NCBI RefSeq assembly: GCF_000722875.1
Contig: NZ_JFHR01000006.1
Coordinates: 62,001 to 126,000 of the forward strand
Reading direction: 5' to 3'
Source of the DNA: Sphingobium chlorophenolicum
GTDB taxonomy: Bacteria > Pseudomonadota > Alphaproteobacteria > Sphingomonadales > Sphingomonadaceae
Length of the DNA stretch: 64,000 nucleotides
Part shown: positions 1-10,100 of the stretch, one piece after another
Layout: each line of letters opens with the position of its first letter
How positions within the stretch are numbered: the first letter of the stretch is position 1
Position numbers and translations under genes: made by a program
The notes under the pieces: generated by a model
The model's database searches: none
Seen by the model: only the letters and a program-made list of their open reading frames with translations
Told to the model about the DNA's origin: nothing

Positions 1-876
1 TATCTGTCCGAAATGGCGGGCCGCAACCGGCGCGGTTTTTACTCCAGCTTTCAGTATGTCACGCTGATCGCCGGGCAATTGGTCGCCATTTGCGTCCTGC
101 TACTGCTCCAGGCGACGTTGAGCGAAGCCGAACTCGACGCCTGGGGATGGCGTATTCCGTTCCTGATCGGCGGGGCGCTGGCCGTCATCGTCTTCTGGCT
201 CCGGCGCGGCCTTTCCGAAACGCAGAGCTTTGCCATCGCCAGGGCGGAGGGCGCGCCCAAATCGGGCTTCATCGAACTGGTAACCCGGCACCCCAGGGAA
301 ACTTTGACAGTGATGCTGCTGACGGCGGGCGGTACCATCGCCTTCTACGCCTATTCCATCTACATGCAGAAATTCCTGGTCAATACCAGCGGACTTAGCC
401 GGGAAACAGCGTCTCAGATCAATGGGATAACGCTGTTTCTTTTTATGATGATTCAACCGCTTGCGGGCGCGCTTTCTGATCGCATCGGACGCAAGCCGTT
501 GATGATCGGTTTCGGCGTGCTGGGCGTTATCTGCACTTATCCGATCTTCGCGACATTAGCCGTCACCAAAGACCCGTTGCTGGCGGGCTTGCTCGTGATG
601 GCGGGGCTGATCATCGTCACCGGCTACACGTCGATCAACGCCGTCGTGAAGGCGGAGCTTTTTCCGGCCCATATCCGGGCGCTGGGCGTGGCGCTGCCAT
701 ATGCGCTGGCCAACACCTTGTTTGGCGGGACGGCGGAATTCGTCGCGCTGTGGTTCAAGAAGATGGGCATGGAACAGGCATTCTATGTCTATGTCACGGT
801 GATGATCGGCATTTCGCTGATCGTATATATCCGGATGCGGGATACCCAGAGGCACAGCCGGATATTGGAAGATTGA
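1..876 (+). CDS. MHS-family MFS transporter, C-terminal part (5' truncated by window)
   Basis: The reading frame is open from base 1, so the start lies upstream of the window; 291 residues are visible. Hydrophobic segments repeat through the protein. The motif DRIGRKP in the loop before a membrane segment is the MFS signature. The overall pattern (an RRGLSE segment after the mid loop, the helix around GYTSINAVVKAELFPAHIRALGVALPYA written here only in part: ELFPAHIRALGV) is typical of the metabolite:H+ symporter group (alpha-ketoglutarate/proline/shikimate permeases, about 430 residues). The substrate cannot be read from the sequence. It is followed by a 111-base gap before mazG on the same strand, so it probably ends its own transcript. 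Confidence 0.85.
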   Translation, partial: YLSEMAGRNRRGFYSSFQYVTLIAGQLVAICVLLLLQATLSEAELDAWGWRIPFLIGGALAVIVFWLRRGLSETQSFAIARAEGAPKSGFIELVTRHPRETLTVMLLTAGGTIAFYAYSIYMQKFLVNTSGLSRETASQINGITLFLFMMIQPLAGALSDRIGRKPLMIGFGVLGVICTYPIFATLAVTKDPLLAGLLVMAGLIIVTGYTSINAVVKAELFPAHIRALGVALPYALANTLFGGTAEFVALWFKKMGMEQAFYVYVTVMIGISLIVYIRMRDTQRHSRILED

Positions 877-987
877 TGGATAGATATTTAACATAATCCT
901 TATTATCGAACTAATATATGCCGACGGGCAAGGCTGGCCATTGTCCCCTCAGCGTCCTATTTCCCATTATCATCTCAAAGGTTCTGC

Positions 988-1776
988 ATGTCTTCCTCCC
1001 GCACAGCGAGTCCCGCCGACATCATGCCGCTTGCCAATGTCATGGCGCGGCTTCGCGATCCGGAAACCGGCTGCCCGTGGGACATCGAACAGGATTTCGC
1101 CAGCATCGCGCCCTATACGATCGAGGAAGCCTATGAGGTCGCCGACGCCATAGAGCGCAACGACATGGCGGCGTTGCGCGACGAGCTGGGCGACCTGCTC
1201 CTCCAGGTCGCCTTTCACAGCTGCATGGCGGAACAGGGCGGTCATTTCGCGTTGCAGGACGTGATCGACGCCATCACGGAAAAGATGATCCGCCGCCACC
1301 CGCATGTCTTCGAGGAAGGTGCAGCCCGCGAGGACGGCCATGCCCAGTGGGAAGCGATCAAGGCGGCTGAACGGGCCGAAAAGGAACCCGACCCCAGCGC
1401 GCTCGCGGGCGTGGCGATTGCGCTGCCCGCCCTGCTCCGCGCCGAAAAGATTCAAAAGCGAGCGGCCCGCACGGGTTTCGACTGGCCGGATACGGTTGGC
1501 GCCATCGACAAGGTCGAGGAGGAATTGGCCGAAGTGCAGGCGGCGGAATCCCAGGCGGATCGGGAAGAGGAAATAGGCGATCTGCTCTTCGCCGTCGTCA
1601 ACCTCGCCCGCCATTTGAAGGTTGATCCGGAAGTTGCCCTGCGCGCCGCCAACGCCAAGTTCGACCGGCGCTTCCGCGTCATGGAAAATCTGGCTGGCGG
1701 CGGTTTTCCTGCCCTTTCCCTCGATGAGAAGGAAGCCCTTTGGCAGCAGGCGAAGCAGCAGTTGAAGAGGCCCTGA
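988..1776 (+). CDS. mazG: Nucleoside triphosphate pyrophosphohydrolase MazG
   Basis: 262 residues, the usual length of full two-domain MazG. It hydrolyses NTPs/dNTPs to the monophosphate and pyrophosphate and is cytoplasmic. The first MazG domain shows the metal-binding EExxE...ExxD pattern around residues 46-70 (IEEAYEVADAIE, DELGDLL). The second copy is seen in VEEELAEV and EEEIGDLLFAVVN in the C-terminal half. The ATG at 988 has AAAGG six bases upstream. It is convergent with hflX; only 12 bases separate the two stop codons. Confidence 0.95.
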   Translation: MSSSRTASPADIMPLANVMARLRDPETGCPWDIEQDFASIAPYTIEEAYEVADAIERNDMAALRDELGDLLLQVAFHSCMAEQGGHFALQDVIDAITEKMIRRHPHVFEEGAAREDGHAQWEAIKAAERAEKEPDPSALAGVAIALPALLRAEKIQKRAARTGFDWPDTVGAIDKVEEELAEVQAAESQADREEEIGDLLFAVVNLARHLKVDPEVALRAANAKFDRRFRVMENLAGGGFPALSLDEKEALWQQAKQQLKRP

Positions 1777-1788
1777 TACGGGCTGCTC

Positions 1789-3117
1789 TCAACTTTCCCG
1801 CCGCTTGAGGAACCGCGCCAGCGCAGAGTCCGATAGCCGGACTTCCACCAGCATATCCTCGCCGTCTGCCCGGCTGGCGATCACTTCGCCATGTTCGTGC
1901 AGCCACGCCACCGCCGCGCCATCGGCCACCGGCACGCGCAACTGATGCACCTGCGCGCCCGACGTCAGCCGCGCGCTGATCGCCCGCTGGAGGTCATCCA
2001 CCCCCTCGCCCGTCAAAGCCGACAGGATCACGACGTCATCCCGTCGCGCCGCCGTCTCATGCGCCAGCACCGCCGCTTCATCGTTCAGCAGGTCCAGCTT
2101 GTTCCACGCCTCGATGATCGGTGGCGGGTCATTGCCCTCGCCTTCCAGCGCTTGTTCTCCGGCCAAGCCCAATTCACTCAGCACATCGATGACGTCATCG
2201 CGCTGAGCGTCGCTGTCGGGATGGGCGATGTCGCGGACATGGACGATCAGATCGGCCGACAGAACTTCTTCCAGAGTTGCGCGGAAGGCCGCGATCAACT
2301 GCGTCGGCAGGTCCGAAACGAAGCCCACCGTGTCGGACAATATAGCCTTGTCCAGACCCGGCAGGGCAATCTGCCGCATGGTGGGATCGAGCGTGGCGAA
2401 CAGCAGATCCTCGGCCATGACGTCAGCGCCGGTCATCCGGTTGAACAAGGTCGACTTGCCCGCATTGGTGTAGCCGACCAGCGCGATCACTGGCCAGGGC
2501 GCCCGCTGCCGCCGCGCCCGATGAAGGCCCCGCGTCTTCGTCACCTGATCCAGTTCGCGGCGGATTTTCGCCATCCGGTCGCGGATCATCCGCCGGTCGG
2601 CCTCGATCTGCGTTTCGCCGGGACCGCCGAGGAAGCCGAAGCCGCCGCGTTGCCGCTCCAGGTGGGTCCAGCTTCGCACCAGCCGCCCCGCCTGATAGTC
2701 CAGATGCGCCAGTTCGACCTGCAACCGACCTTCGTTGGTGGCCGCCCGCTCGCCGAAAATCTCCAGGATCAGGCCGGTCCGGTCGATCACCTTGGTCTCG
2801 GTCGCCTTTTCCAGATTGCTCTGCTGCACGGGACTGAGCGCATTGTCGACGATGACCAGTTCGGCCTCTTCCATCCGCGCCAGCGTCGCGATCTGGTCCA
2901 CCTGCCCGCTCCCGAACAGCGTGGCGGGCTTGCGGTCGCGCACGCGGAAGGCCTGCGCCGCCCGCACGTCGATGCCGATTGCAAGGGCAAGGCCCCGCGC
3001 CTCCTCCAGCCGGGCGTCGCTGTCGCGGCGCTCCGGCCCGTGGACATCGGCGCGCACGACAATGGCGCGCGCGCCACGCGACACTTCATCAGCGGAATCC
3101 CGGTTGAATACGGCCAT
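1789..3117 (-). CDS. hflX: Ribosome-associated GTPase HflX
   Basis: 442 residues. HflX is a GTPase that binds the 50S subunit and splits stalled ribosomes. The N-terminal HflX domain spans roughly residues 25-200, including the glycine-rich linker RGGFGFLGGPGETQ. The G domain starts with the P-loop GYTNAGKS (215-222), followed by DTVGF (G3) and NKLDLL (G4). It lies 65 bases downstream of hfq on the same strand, the same hfq-hflX adjacency seen in many proteobacteria, so co-transcription is likely. The start at 3117 gives a normal N-terminus. Confidence 0.95.
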   Translation of the reverse strand: MAVFNRDSADEVSRGARAIVVRADVHGPERRDSDARLEEARGLALAIGIDVRAAQAFRVRDRKPATLFGSGQVDQIATLARMEEAELVIVDNALSPVQQSNLEKATETKVIDRTGLILEIFGERAATNEGRLQVELAHLDYQAGRLVRSWTHLERQRGGFGFLGGPGETQIEADRRMIRDRMAKIRRELDQVTKTRGLHRARRQRAPWPVIALVGYTNAGKSTLFNRMTGADVMAEDLLFATLDPTMRQIALPGLDKAILSDTVGFVSDLPTQLIAAFRATLEEVLSADLIVHVRDIAHPDSDAQRDDVIDVLSELGLAGEQALEGEGNDPPPIIEAWNKLDLLNDEAAVLAHETAARRDDVVILSALTGEGVDDLQRAISARLTSGAQVHQLRVPVADGAAVAWLHEHGEVIASRADGEDMLVEVRLSDSALARFLKRRES

Positions 3118-3182
3118 GGGTGCTTAACACTTCCGGCCCCGGCCGGCTTCATTGGAAACCGGGCGGGGACAAGAAAAAGCGA

Positions 3183-3665
3183 TCAATCCTCGCCCTCACC
3201 TTCACCGGTCAGGTCGAGATTGTGCAAAGGCTGCACCGTGGAGATGGCATGTTTGTAGACGAGCTGGACCATGCCGTCCCGTTCCAGCAACATGCAGAAC
3301 AGGTCGAAGGCGGCGATTTCGCCCTGCAGCATGACGCCGTTCACCAGGAACATGGTGACGGGGCTGCCGGACTTGCGCACCGCGCTCAGGAAGATTTCTT
3401 GGAGCAGCTTCGACTTGCCGTTGCCGTCGCTGGCCTTGCGCAGATCGGTCAGGTCCATGGACTGGGCGGGCATGACGGTGGAAATCGCATGCTTGTACAC
3501 CAGTTGCGACTGGCCGTCCCGCCGCAGCAGTACGGAGAAATTGTCGAACCAGGTGATGATGCCCTGCAACTTCACGCCCTTGACCAGGAACATGGTCACC
3601 GGCGTCTTGCTCTTGCGCAGGCTGTTCAGGAAGATGTCTTGAAGGTTGTTCACTTTGTCGGCCAT
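3183..3665 (-). CDS. hfq: RNA chaperone Hfq with two tandem Sm domains
   Basis: 160 residues, about twice a standard Hfq. Two complete Hfq Sm folds are joined head to tail: the first from about residue 4 to 68, the second from about 83 to 148. Each contains the Sm1 motif ([13 protein letters not shown] and [13 protein letters not shown]) and ends in the Sm2 motif YKHAISTV. Hfq normally forms a homohexameric ring, so a double protein would be expected to assemble as a trimer; this is inference. A start at 3677 is also open, but AAGGA touches that ATG directly while it lies 12 bases before the ATG at 3665, so 3665 is preferred. It sits between ntrX and hflX. Confidence 0.92.
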   Translation of the reverse strand: MADKVNNLQDIFLNSLRKSKTPVTMFLVKGVKLQGIITWFDNFSVLLRRDGQSQLVYKHAISTVMPAQSMDLTDLRKASDGNGKSKLLQEIFLSAVRKSGSPVTMFLVNGVMLQGEIAAFDLFCMLLERDGMVQLVYKHAISTVQPLHNLDLTGEGEGED

Positions 3666-3820
3666 GGTCTTCACCATTCCTTTATTGGCGGGACGTTACC
3701 CGCTCTCGCACCCTTAAGCAGAGTGTCTTGCCTGCCCCCGCCTGTCGGGAGCAGGTGGAACCTACCGCAATTGCGAAGAGCCGTCCATGCCTCCAATGGG
3801 TAAAAGGCGCCCTTCTGCGA

Positions 3821-5194
3821 TCAACCGTCCTTGCCGTCGGTGATCCCCAGCAGCTTCAGCTTCCGGTGGAGCGCCGAACGCTCCATGCCGATGAAGGTGG
3901 CGGTGCGGGAGATATTGCCGGAAAAGCGCCTGATCTGGATGCGCAGATATTCGCGCTCGAAACTTTCCCGCGCCTCGCGCAGCGGCGCGCCCATGATCGC
4001 GGACTGGCCCATCCCGTCCGAACCGCCGTTGCTGGTGAGTTCGGCGGGCAGCATGTCCAGTTCGATCCGGCCGATCCGCTCGCCCGGCGCCAGGATCATC
4101 GTGCGTTCGATGACATTGCGCAGTTGCCGGACGTTGCCGGGCCATTCATTGGCCTGCAACGCGGCCATGGCGTCGCTGGCGATTTCCGGCGGCGGCACCC
4201 GACGTTCCGCGGCAAAGCGGGCGAGATAATGTTCGACCAGCGGCGGAATATCGTCCCGCCGCTCGGCCAAAGGCGGGATCACCAGCGGCACCACGTTCAG
4301 CCGATAGAAGAGGTCTTCGCGGAACCTCCGCTCCTCAATCTCCGTCGCCAGGTTGAGCGCGGTCGAGGAAATGACGCGCACATCCACCTTCACCTGCCGC
4401 TGCCCGCCGACGCGGGTGAAGCTCTGGTCGGTCAGCACGCGCAATATCTTCGCCTGCGTCGTCAGCGGCATGTCGGCGATTTCGTCCAGATAGAGCGTGC
4501 CGCCATGGGCCTGCTCCAGATAGCCGGGACGAACCAGGCCGCTGGGATCTTCGACGCCGAACAATTCTTCCTCGACGCGATCCGGGTCCATGCGGGCCGC
4601 GGCGACGATGATGAAGGGCGCGTCGGCCCGCCCGCTCCAGCTATGCAGCATGCGCGCCGCGACTTCCTTGCCGACGCCCGCCGGGCCGGAGATCAGCACG
4701 CGGCTGCCGGTGCCCGCCACCTTCTTGATCGTCGCCCGCACGGCATTGACGGCCGCCGACGTGCCGGTCAGTTCGTCATCCTGCCCGAAACGGGCGCGCA
4801 GCACCTGATTTTCCCGCCGCAGTCGCTCCGTCTCGGTCGCCCGCGACACCAGATGGAGCAGCCGATCCGCCTCGAACGGCTTTTCGATGAAATCCGCCGC
4901 GCCCTTGCGGATGGCGGCGACGGCGGTGTCGATATTGCCGTGGCCGGATATCATCAGCACCGGAATGCTGGCGTCCCGCCGCTTGATCTCATCCAGCAGT
5001 TCCAGTCCGTCCAGCTTCGACCCCTGCAACCACACGTCCAGCAGCACCAGCGAAGGCCGCCGCGAATCCAGCGCCTCTATCGCGCTGTCGCTGTTGGCGG
5101 CGGTGCGGGTGGTGAAGCCTTCATCCTCCAGCACGCCCGCGACCAGATCGCGAATGTCCTCTTCGTCGTCGACTATCAGAATATCAAGCGCCAT
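3821..5194 (-). CDS. ntrX: NtrX-type response regulator (sigma-54 activator family)
   Basis: 457 residues: receiver domain with phospho-acceptor Asp53 (SLVLLDVWL), AAA+ domain with Walker A GPAGVGKE, and a C-terminal Fis-type helix-turn-helix ([13 protein letters not shown]). The sigma-54 contact loop GAFTGA is absent. In its place, after LFG, is [16 protein letters not shown]. This is typical of NtrX as against NtrC and means it may not act as a standard sigma-54 activator. Its partner is NtrY, whose gene overlaps this start by 11 bases. It closes the dusB-ntrB-ntrC-ntrY-ntrX block. Confidence 0.93.
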   Translation of the reverse strand: MALDILIVDDEEDIRDLVAGVLEDEGFTTRTAANSDSAIEALDSRRPSLVLLDVWLQGSKLDGLELLDEIKRRDASIPVLMISGHGNIDTAVAAIRKGAADFIEKPFEADRLLHLVSRATETERLRRENQVLRARFGQDDELTGTSAAVNAVRATIKKVAGTGSRVLISGPAGVGKEVAARMLHSWSGRADAPFIIVAAARMDPDRVEEELFGVEDPSGLVRPGYLEQAHGGTLYLDEIADMPLTTQAKILRVLTDQSFTRVGGQRQVKVDVRVISSTALNLATEIEERRFREDLFYRLNVVPLVIPPLAERRDDIPPLVEHYLARFAAERRVPPPEIASDAMAALQANEWPGNVRQLRNVIERTMILAPGERIGRIELDMLPAELTSNGGSDGMGQSAIMGAPLREARESFEREYLRIQIRRFSGNISRTATFIGMERSALHRKLKLLGITDGKDG

Positions 5195-7448
5195 TGGCCG
5201 TCACTTTTCCAGGAGTTTTCCCATGGGGCAAGGCGATCACCTGCCCCTCTTCCAGTTTTTCCAGCGCCGCGACCGGGAAGCGCAAAGTCACCCGCGCCCC
5301 TCCCCCCTCGGCATCGTCGAAGCGGATTTCGCCCATATGTTCCTCGACGATCTTCTTGACGATGGCCAGGCCCAGGCCCGTGCCCTTGGTCCGCGTGGTC
5401 ATATAGGGTTCCAATATGCGCTCGCGTTCAGGGGGCAGGCCGATGCCGTTGTCCCGCACCTCGATCAGCAGATGGCCCTCATCATGCTCCACCGTCATGC
5501 ACACATGGCCGCGCCACTGGCCATCGTCGGCGGCGGGCTTGGGCTCTATCGCCTCCACCGCATTCTTGACGATGTTGGTGAGAGCCTGCCCCAATTGCCG
5601 ACGGTCGCAGACCATTTCCACATCGGCGTCGACGGAATGATATTCGAACCGGATATCCGGATGCGCGACTTCATGCAGGAACAGCGCATGCCGGGCGATG
5701 TCGTCCAACCGCTCGCGCCGGAACACGGGCTTGGGCATGCGGGCGAAGGATGAGAATTCGTCCACGATCCGCCGCAGGTCGCCCACCTGCCGCACGATGG
5801 TGCCGGTCAGGCGGGTAAAGGTCGCCTTGTCGCTCGTCACCTCCCCGGCATAGCGGCGCTGCAACCGTTCGGCGGCAAGCTGGATGGGCGTGAGCGGATT
5901 CTTGATCTCATGCGCGATGCGCCGCGCCACGTCGGACCAGGCGGCGCGGCGCTGGTCGGACAATTGCTGGGTGATGTCGTCGAAGGTCAGGATATGGCGC
6001 GAAGCATCCTCCGACACCTTCACCGCCAGCGTCCGCACGTCGCCATGCGCCCTGATCTGCACGATCCCGGCATCTTCATCGGACGCGATCAGCGCCGCCA
6101 GTTCCTGCGACACCTCGGTCAGCGGCCGTCCAACCGGATCGTCGCCCTCCCGCACCAATATGTCCGCCGCCGAACTGTTGAGCAGCAGGACGATGCCGTC
6201 CCGGTCGACCGACAGCACTCCCGCCGACACGCCCGACAGAATCGCCTCGATAAAGGCGCGGCGCTCGTCCAACTGGCTGTTCGCCGCCACCAGGGCGCCC
6301 GTCTGCGCCTCCAGCCGCTGGGTCATGCGGTTGAAGGCGGACGCAAGCGTTCCGATCTCGTCCCGCGCCTGCGGGCTGGTCACGCGGGCGGACAGATCGC
6401 CCGCCGTGATCCGCCGCGCCGCCATCACCAGCTCGTTGACCGGTTGCACCATCCAGTCCGCCACCTTGAGCGCGATATAGACCGCCACGCCCACCAGCAG
6501 CAGCGACCCCACGAACAGCAATATGTTGAAGCGCAACTGCAAGGCGCGGGATTGCGCGGCAAAAATGTCGTAATCCGACAACACCTTCTGCGCCCGTTCC
6601 ACATTGCTGAACGCCGTCGAGCCGGAATCGCGGGTGGCGTAGAGGTAGATTTTCGCGTTCGGATAGAGCAGCGTCACCGCCTCAATCTGGTTCGGTTTGG
6701 CGGCGACGACGACATCCTCGCCCGACGCCAGCCGCTTGACCACATCGGGCGTCAGCATCTCCGACACCGGCCTGCTTTCCGGATCGACCGTCGCCGCCGT
6801 GCGGGCCACGCCGTCCTTGCCGATCTCTATGATCGCGGACCGGTTCAGCTTCCGCGTCACCACCTGATAGATATAGCCCTCGGCAAAGCGCGGGCTGGAG
6901 ACGTTGGACTGGGCCAGATAGTCGCGCAGGTCGCTCGCCATGGTGACGGTCTCGTCGCGGACATCGCGCAGATTCTGCTCATAATAGCCCCGCGCCAGGT
7001 CGCTCGCATTTTGCAGCATGCCCCGCGCACTGTCGGAAAACCAGAATTGCACGCCATATTGGAACAGCAGCGATGCGAAGATCACCACCAGCAGCATCGG
7101 CACGCTGGCGACGATGGAGAAGATCGCCACCAGCCGGACGTGCAACTGCCCGTCGCTGCCGATGGCCGATTGCGCGGCCCGCCGCTTCGCCACCCGCCGC
7201 CCGAGCAGCACCAGCAGCGCGATGGCAGGCACCAGATTGGCGACCAGCAGCAGCGCCACGATCGGCGGCGTCAGCAATGTGTAGCTTTGCCCCTGCCCCG
7301 TCAGCAGGAAATAAGTGATCCCCGCCATTCCCAGGAACAGGACAAGGGTCACCGCCTCCACCACCGTGGCAAGGCGGCGACGCAGGAAAAGGGGGAAATG
7401 CCTTTTCCATGCCCGGCCCCGCGTGGGGAGAGTCACTGCGCCTTCCAT
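5184..7448 (-). CDS. ntrY: NtrY sensor histidine kinase
   Basis: 754 residues from the preferred start. Three or four membrane segments and a periplasmic region lead to a HAMP domain (around VNELVMAARRITAGDLSARV, given here in part: RRITAGDLSARV), then PAS, HisKA with the H-box [14 protein letters not shown], and a HATPase with DNGIGL and TGLGLAIVKKI. It is the kinase for NtrX, controlling nitrogen and redox responses in alphaproteobacteria. The open frame continues to 7583, but that would overlap ntrC and adds a low-complexity arginine-rich stretch. The ATG at 7446-7448 starts just before the first hydrophobic region. No clear Shine-Dalgarno is visible there, so the exact start is uncertain. 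Confidence 0.93.
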   Translation of the reverse strand: MEGAVTLPTRGRAWKRHFPLFLRRRLATVVEAVTLVLFLGMAGITYFLLTGQGQSYTLLTPPIVALLLVANLVPAIALLVLLGRRVAKRRAAQSAIGSDGQLHVRLVAIFSIVASVPMLLVVIFASLLFQYGVQFWFSDSARGMLQNASDLARGYYEQNLRDVRDETVTMASDLRDYLAQSNVSSPRFAEGYIYQVVTRKLNRSAIIEIGKDGVARTAATVDPESRPVSEMLTPDVVKRLASGEDVVVAAKPNQIEAVTLLYPNAKIYLYATRDSGSTAFSNVERAQKVLSDYDIFAAQSRALQLRFNILLFVGSLLLVGVAVYIALKVADWMVQPVNELVMAARRITAGDLSARVTSPQARDEIGTLASAFNRMTQRLEAQTGALVAANSQLDERRAFIEAILSGVSAGVLSVDRDGIVLLLNSSAADILVREGDDPVGRPLTEVSQELAALIASDEDAGIVQIRAHGDVRTLAVKVSEDASRHILTFDDITQQLSDQRRAAWSDVARRIAHEIKNPLTPIQLAAERLQRRYAGEVTSDKATFTRLTGTIVRQVGDLRRIVDEFSSFARMPKPVFRRERLDDIARHALFLHEVAHPDIRFEYHSVDADVEMVCDRRQLGQALTNIVKNAVEAIEPKPAADDGQWRGHVCMTVEHDEGHLLIEVRDNGIGLPPERERILEPYMTTRTKGTGLGLAIVKKIVEEHMGEIRFDDAEGGGARVTLRFPVAALEKLEEGQVIALPHGKTPGKVTANGA

Positions 7449-7545
7449 AGTGGCTTGGTTACAACATTGTTGTGCCCGATCAAACACAGTAATTGACCGT
7501 AGCCGGGCCTTCGGTCGAAAAGCGCTTTCGGTTCGTCGCCGCCCT

Positions 7546-8994
7546 TCAATCGCCGATCCGAAGCTGCAACGGGTCCAGCCCATAGTCGGTCAGCTTCTTG
7601 CGCAACGTGTTCCGGTTGATGCCCAGCAGCCCCGCCGCCCGAATCTGATTCCCGTCGACGCTCGCCAGCGTTTCCTGGAACAATATCGGCTCGACCACGG
7701 CCAGCAGGTCGTCATGCAGGTTGCGGTTCGGCTGGCTGAGGCCGATGCCCAACTGCCGCTTCGCCCATTCGCGCACCGCCTGGCCCAGCAAATTGCCGGG
7801 GGCGGCATAGTCGGCGGGCACGGCGTCCAGCGGCAGGCTGTTACGCAGCAGGTCCGCGTTGATCACATTTTCCCGGCTCAGCACCGCCAGCCGCTGCATC
7901 ATATTCTGCAATTCGCGGACATTGCCGGGCCAGTGATAGGCCATCAGCAATTGCGCCGCATCCTCCGACAGCGATTTGCGCGGCAGCCCGTCCTGCGCGG
8001 CCCGATCCAGGAAATGGCGGGCGAGCAGGATCACATCCTCCCGCCGTTCACGCAGCGCGGGGAGCGCCACGGGCACCACGTTCAGCCGGTAGTACAGATC
8101 CTGCCGAAAACGATTTTCCTCGATCAGCCTGGACAAATCCTTGTTGGTCGCGGCGATGATGCGGACATCGACCTTCACCGATTTCGACCCGCCCACGGTG
8201 GTCACCTCACCGGACTGCAGGACGCGCAGCAGCCGCGTCTGCGCCTCCATCGGCATGTCGCCGATTTCGTCCAGGAACAGGGTGCCGCCCTGCGCCTGCT
8301 CGAACTTGCCGGCGGTGCGGGCATGGGCGCCGGTGAAGGCGCCCTTTTCGTAACCGAACAGTTCCGCCTCGATCAATTCGCGCGGGATGGCGGCCATGTT
8401 GATCGGCACGAAGGGCTTGGTCCGGCGCTGGCCAAGGCTGTGGATCGCCTCCGCCACCAATTCCTTGCCCGTCCCGGATTCGCCCAGCACCAATATGCTG
8501 AGGTCGTTCGACAGCACGCGGGCGATGGTCCGATACACCTCCTGCATTGCGGGAGATCGCCCGACCAGCGGCAGGCCGTCATGCGGCAGGCCCGCGTCGA
8601 ACGCTTCCTCATCCGCGCCCTTCCCCGCGCCGATGGCATCGGAGACGGCCCGCGTCAGTTCGTTGAGGTCGAAGGGCTTGGGCAGATATTCGAACGCGCC
8701 CTTTTCCGTAGCGCGGATGGCGGTGTTCAACGTATTCTGCGCCGACAGGATGATGATGCTGAGCGCGGGTCTGCGCTCCAGAATCTCCGATATGCCGTCC
8801 AGACCGTCGCCGTCGGGCAGCATAACGTCGGTGATCAGCACGTCGGGCGAAAAGCTGTCCAGCAGCGCGCCGCGCTCCCGGATGGAGGCCGCCGTCTTGA
8901 CCCTGTACCCCTGCCGCCGCAGCGCTTCGCCGACGACCACGCAGATCGCCGGATCGTCGTCCACCACCAAAATCGCGCCTGTCGCCGCCATCAT
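7546..8994 (-). CDS. ntrC: Nitrogen regulation response regulator NtrC
   Basis: 482 residues with the classical order: receiver (Asp56 in DVLITDVML), AAA+ domain with Walker A GESGTGKE (171-178) and intact sigma-54 loop GAFTGA (218-223), and C-terminal Fis-type HTH (GINRNTLRKKL). When phosphorylated by NtrB it activates sigma-54 promoters under nitrogen limitation. Its start overlaps the ntrB stop by four bases (ATGA), showing translational coupling. The nitrate-uptake operon at 20.7-25.1 kb is a plausible target. Confidence 0.95.
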   Translation of the reverse strand: MMAATGAILVVDDDPAICVVVGEALRRQGYRVKTAASIRERGALLDSFSPDVLITDVMLPDGDGLDGISEILERRPALSIIILSAQNTLNTAIRATEKGAFEYLPKPFDLNELTRAVSDAIGAGKGADEEAFDAGLPHDGLPLVGRSPAMQEVYRTIARVLSNDLSILVLGESGTGKELVAEAIHSLGQRRTKPFVPINMAAIPRELIEAELFGYEKGAFTGAHARTAGKFEQAQGGTLFLDEIGDMPMEAQTRLLRVLQSGEVTTVGGSKSVKVDVRIIAATNKDLSRLIEENRFRQDLYYRLNVVPVALPALRERREDVILLARHFLDRAAQDGLPRKSLSEDAAQLLMAYHWPGNVRELQNMMQRLAVLSRENVINADLLRNSLPLDAVPADYAAPGNLLGQAVREWAKRQLGIGLSQPNRNLHDDLLAVVEPILFQETLASVDGNQIRAAGLLGINRNTLRKKLTDYGLDPLQLRIGD

Positions 8995-10100
8995 CCCATT
9001 CCCATCGGCAGCAGGATGCGGAAGGTCGATTCCCCCGCTTCCCTGTCCCGCGAATATTGCACGAAGCCGTTCATGTCGCGCACCAGCTTGTCTACCAGCG
9101 CCAGCCCCAATCCCGTCCCATCCCGCCTTCCGGTGATGAAGGGGTTGAACAGATGGTCGAGAATATGTTCCGGCACGCCCGGCCCATTATCCACCACCAA
9201 TATCTCTATCGGCAGCACGGCGCTGCCCTTCCCCTTCCCGACCACGACAGACACGCCGTGGCGAAAGGCCGTCTCCACCCGGATTTTCGGCTTGGCCGTA
9301 TGCTCCAGCGCCTCAGCCGCATTTTTCAGCAGGTTGATCATCACCTGCACTAGCGCATCGTCATTGATGACGGCGAATGGCAGGGATGGGTCATATCTCT
9401 TTATAATACGGATATTTTTTGCAAAACCGGCAGCGGCAATATTGGCAGCCCGGTCGATCAGCGGATAGATGTTCCCGGCGCGGCATTCCAGCGTGCGGTC
9501 GGTGGTGAAATCCTGCATCCGGTCGATCAGCGCGGCGATGCGATCCACCTCGTTGCAGATGAGTTGCGTCAGCGCCGCATCCCGCCCGCCATTGCCGGAC
9601 TCCAGCAATTGCGCCGCGCCCCGGATGCCCGACAGCGGGTTCTTGATCTCATGCGCCAGGATCGCGGCCGCGCCCATGGCCGACCTCGCGCCGCCAGCCG
9701 TGCCGCGGTGGCCGATCTTGCGCGCCTGGCTCTGGCTGTGGATCGACACAACGCGCCAGCCGTCATGGTCGACGATGGGGGCGATCATCAGGTCGACCTC
9801 CATCTCCGCCGTCCGCCCGGCATGGACGCGAACGTCATAGGCCGAGATCGGCTTGTTGCTGTGCCATATGTCGAAGCGCGCGCCCATGTCGGCCATGCGG
9901 ATCGTGCGCGACACGTCACTGCCGACAATGGCCGAACGCGCCATGTTCAGCAGCGTTTCCGCCCGCACATTGGCGTCGGCAATGCTGTTGTCCGGCCGCA
10001 CGACTAGCGTCGCCACCGGCAGCGCCGTCATCAATTCGGAAAGCGCCGGCCCATCCTGTTCCGATCGAAGCGGCGGGATGGTCGTCATATCCGCCGTCAT
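8991..10100 (-). CDS. ntrB: Nitrogen regulation sensor kinase NtrB
   Basis: 369 residues without membrane segments. An N-terminal PAS-like domain (residues about 20-125) precedes the HisKA H-box with His150 ([15 protein letters not shown]) and a HATPase domain ([29 protein letters not shown]). NtrB phosphorylates or dephosphorylates NtrC according to the PII/glutamine signal and is cytoplasmic. It overlaps dusB upstream by four bases and ntrC downstream by four bases, so the three genes are one tightly coupled transcript. Confidence 0.95.
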   Translation of the reverse strand: MTADMTTIPPLRSEQDGPALSELMTALPVATLVVRPDNSIADANVRAETLLNMARSAIVGSDVSRTIRMADMGARFDIWHSNKPISAYDVRVHAGRTAEMEVDLMIAPIVDHDGWRVVSIHSQSQARKIGHRGTAGGARSAMGAAAILAHEIKNPLSGIRGAAQLLESGNGGRDAALTQLICNEVDRIAALIDRMQDFTTDRTLECRAGNIYPLIDRAANIAAAGFAKNIRIIKRYDPSLPFAVINDDALVQVMINLLKNAAEALEHTAKPKIRVETAFRHGVSVVVGKGKGSAVLPIEILVVDNGPGVPEHILDHLFNPFITGRRDGTGLGLALVDKLVRDMNGFVQYSRDREAGESTFRILLPMGMG

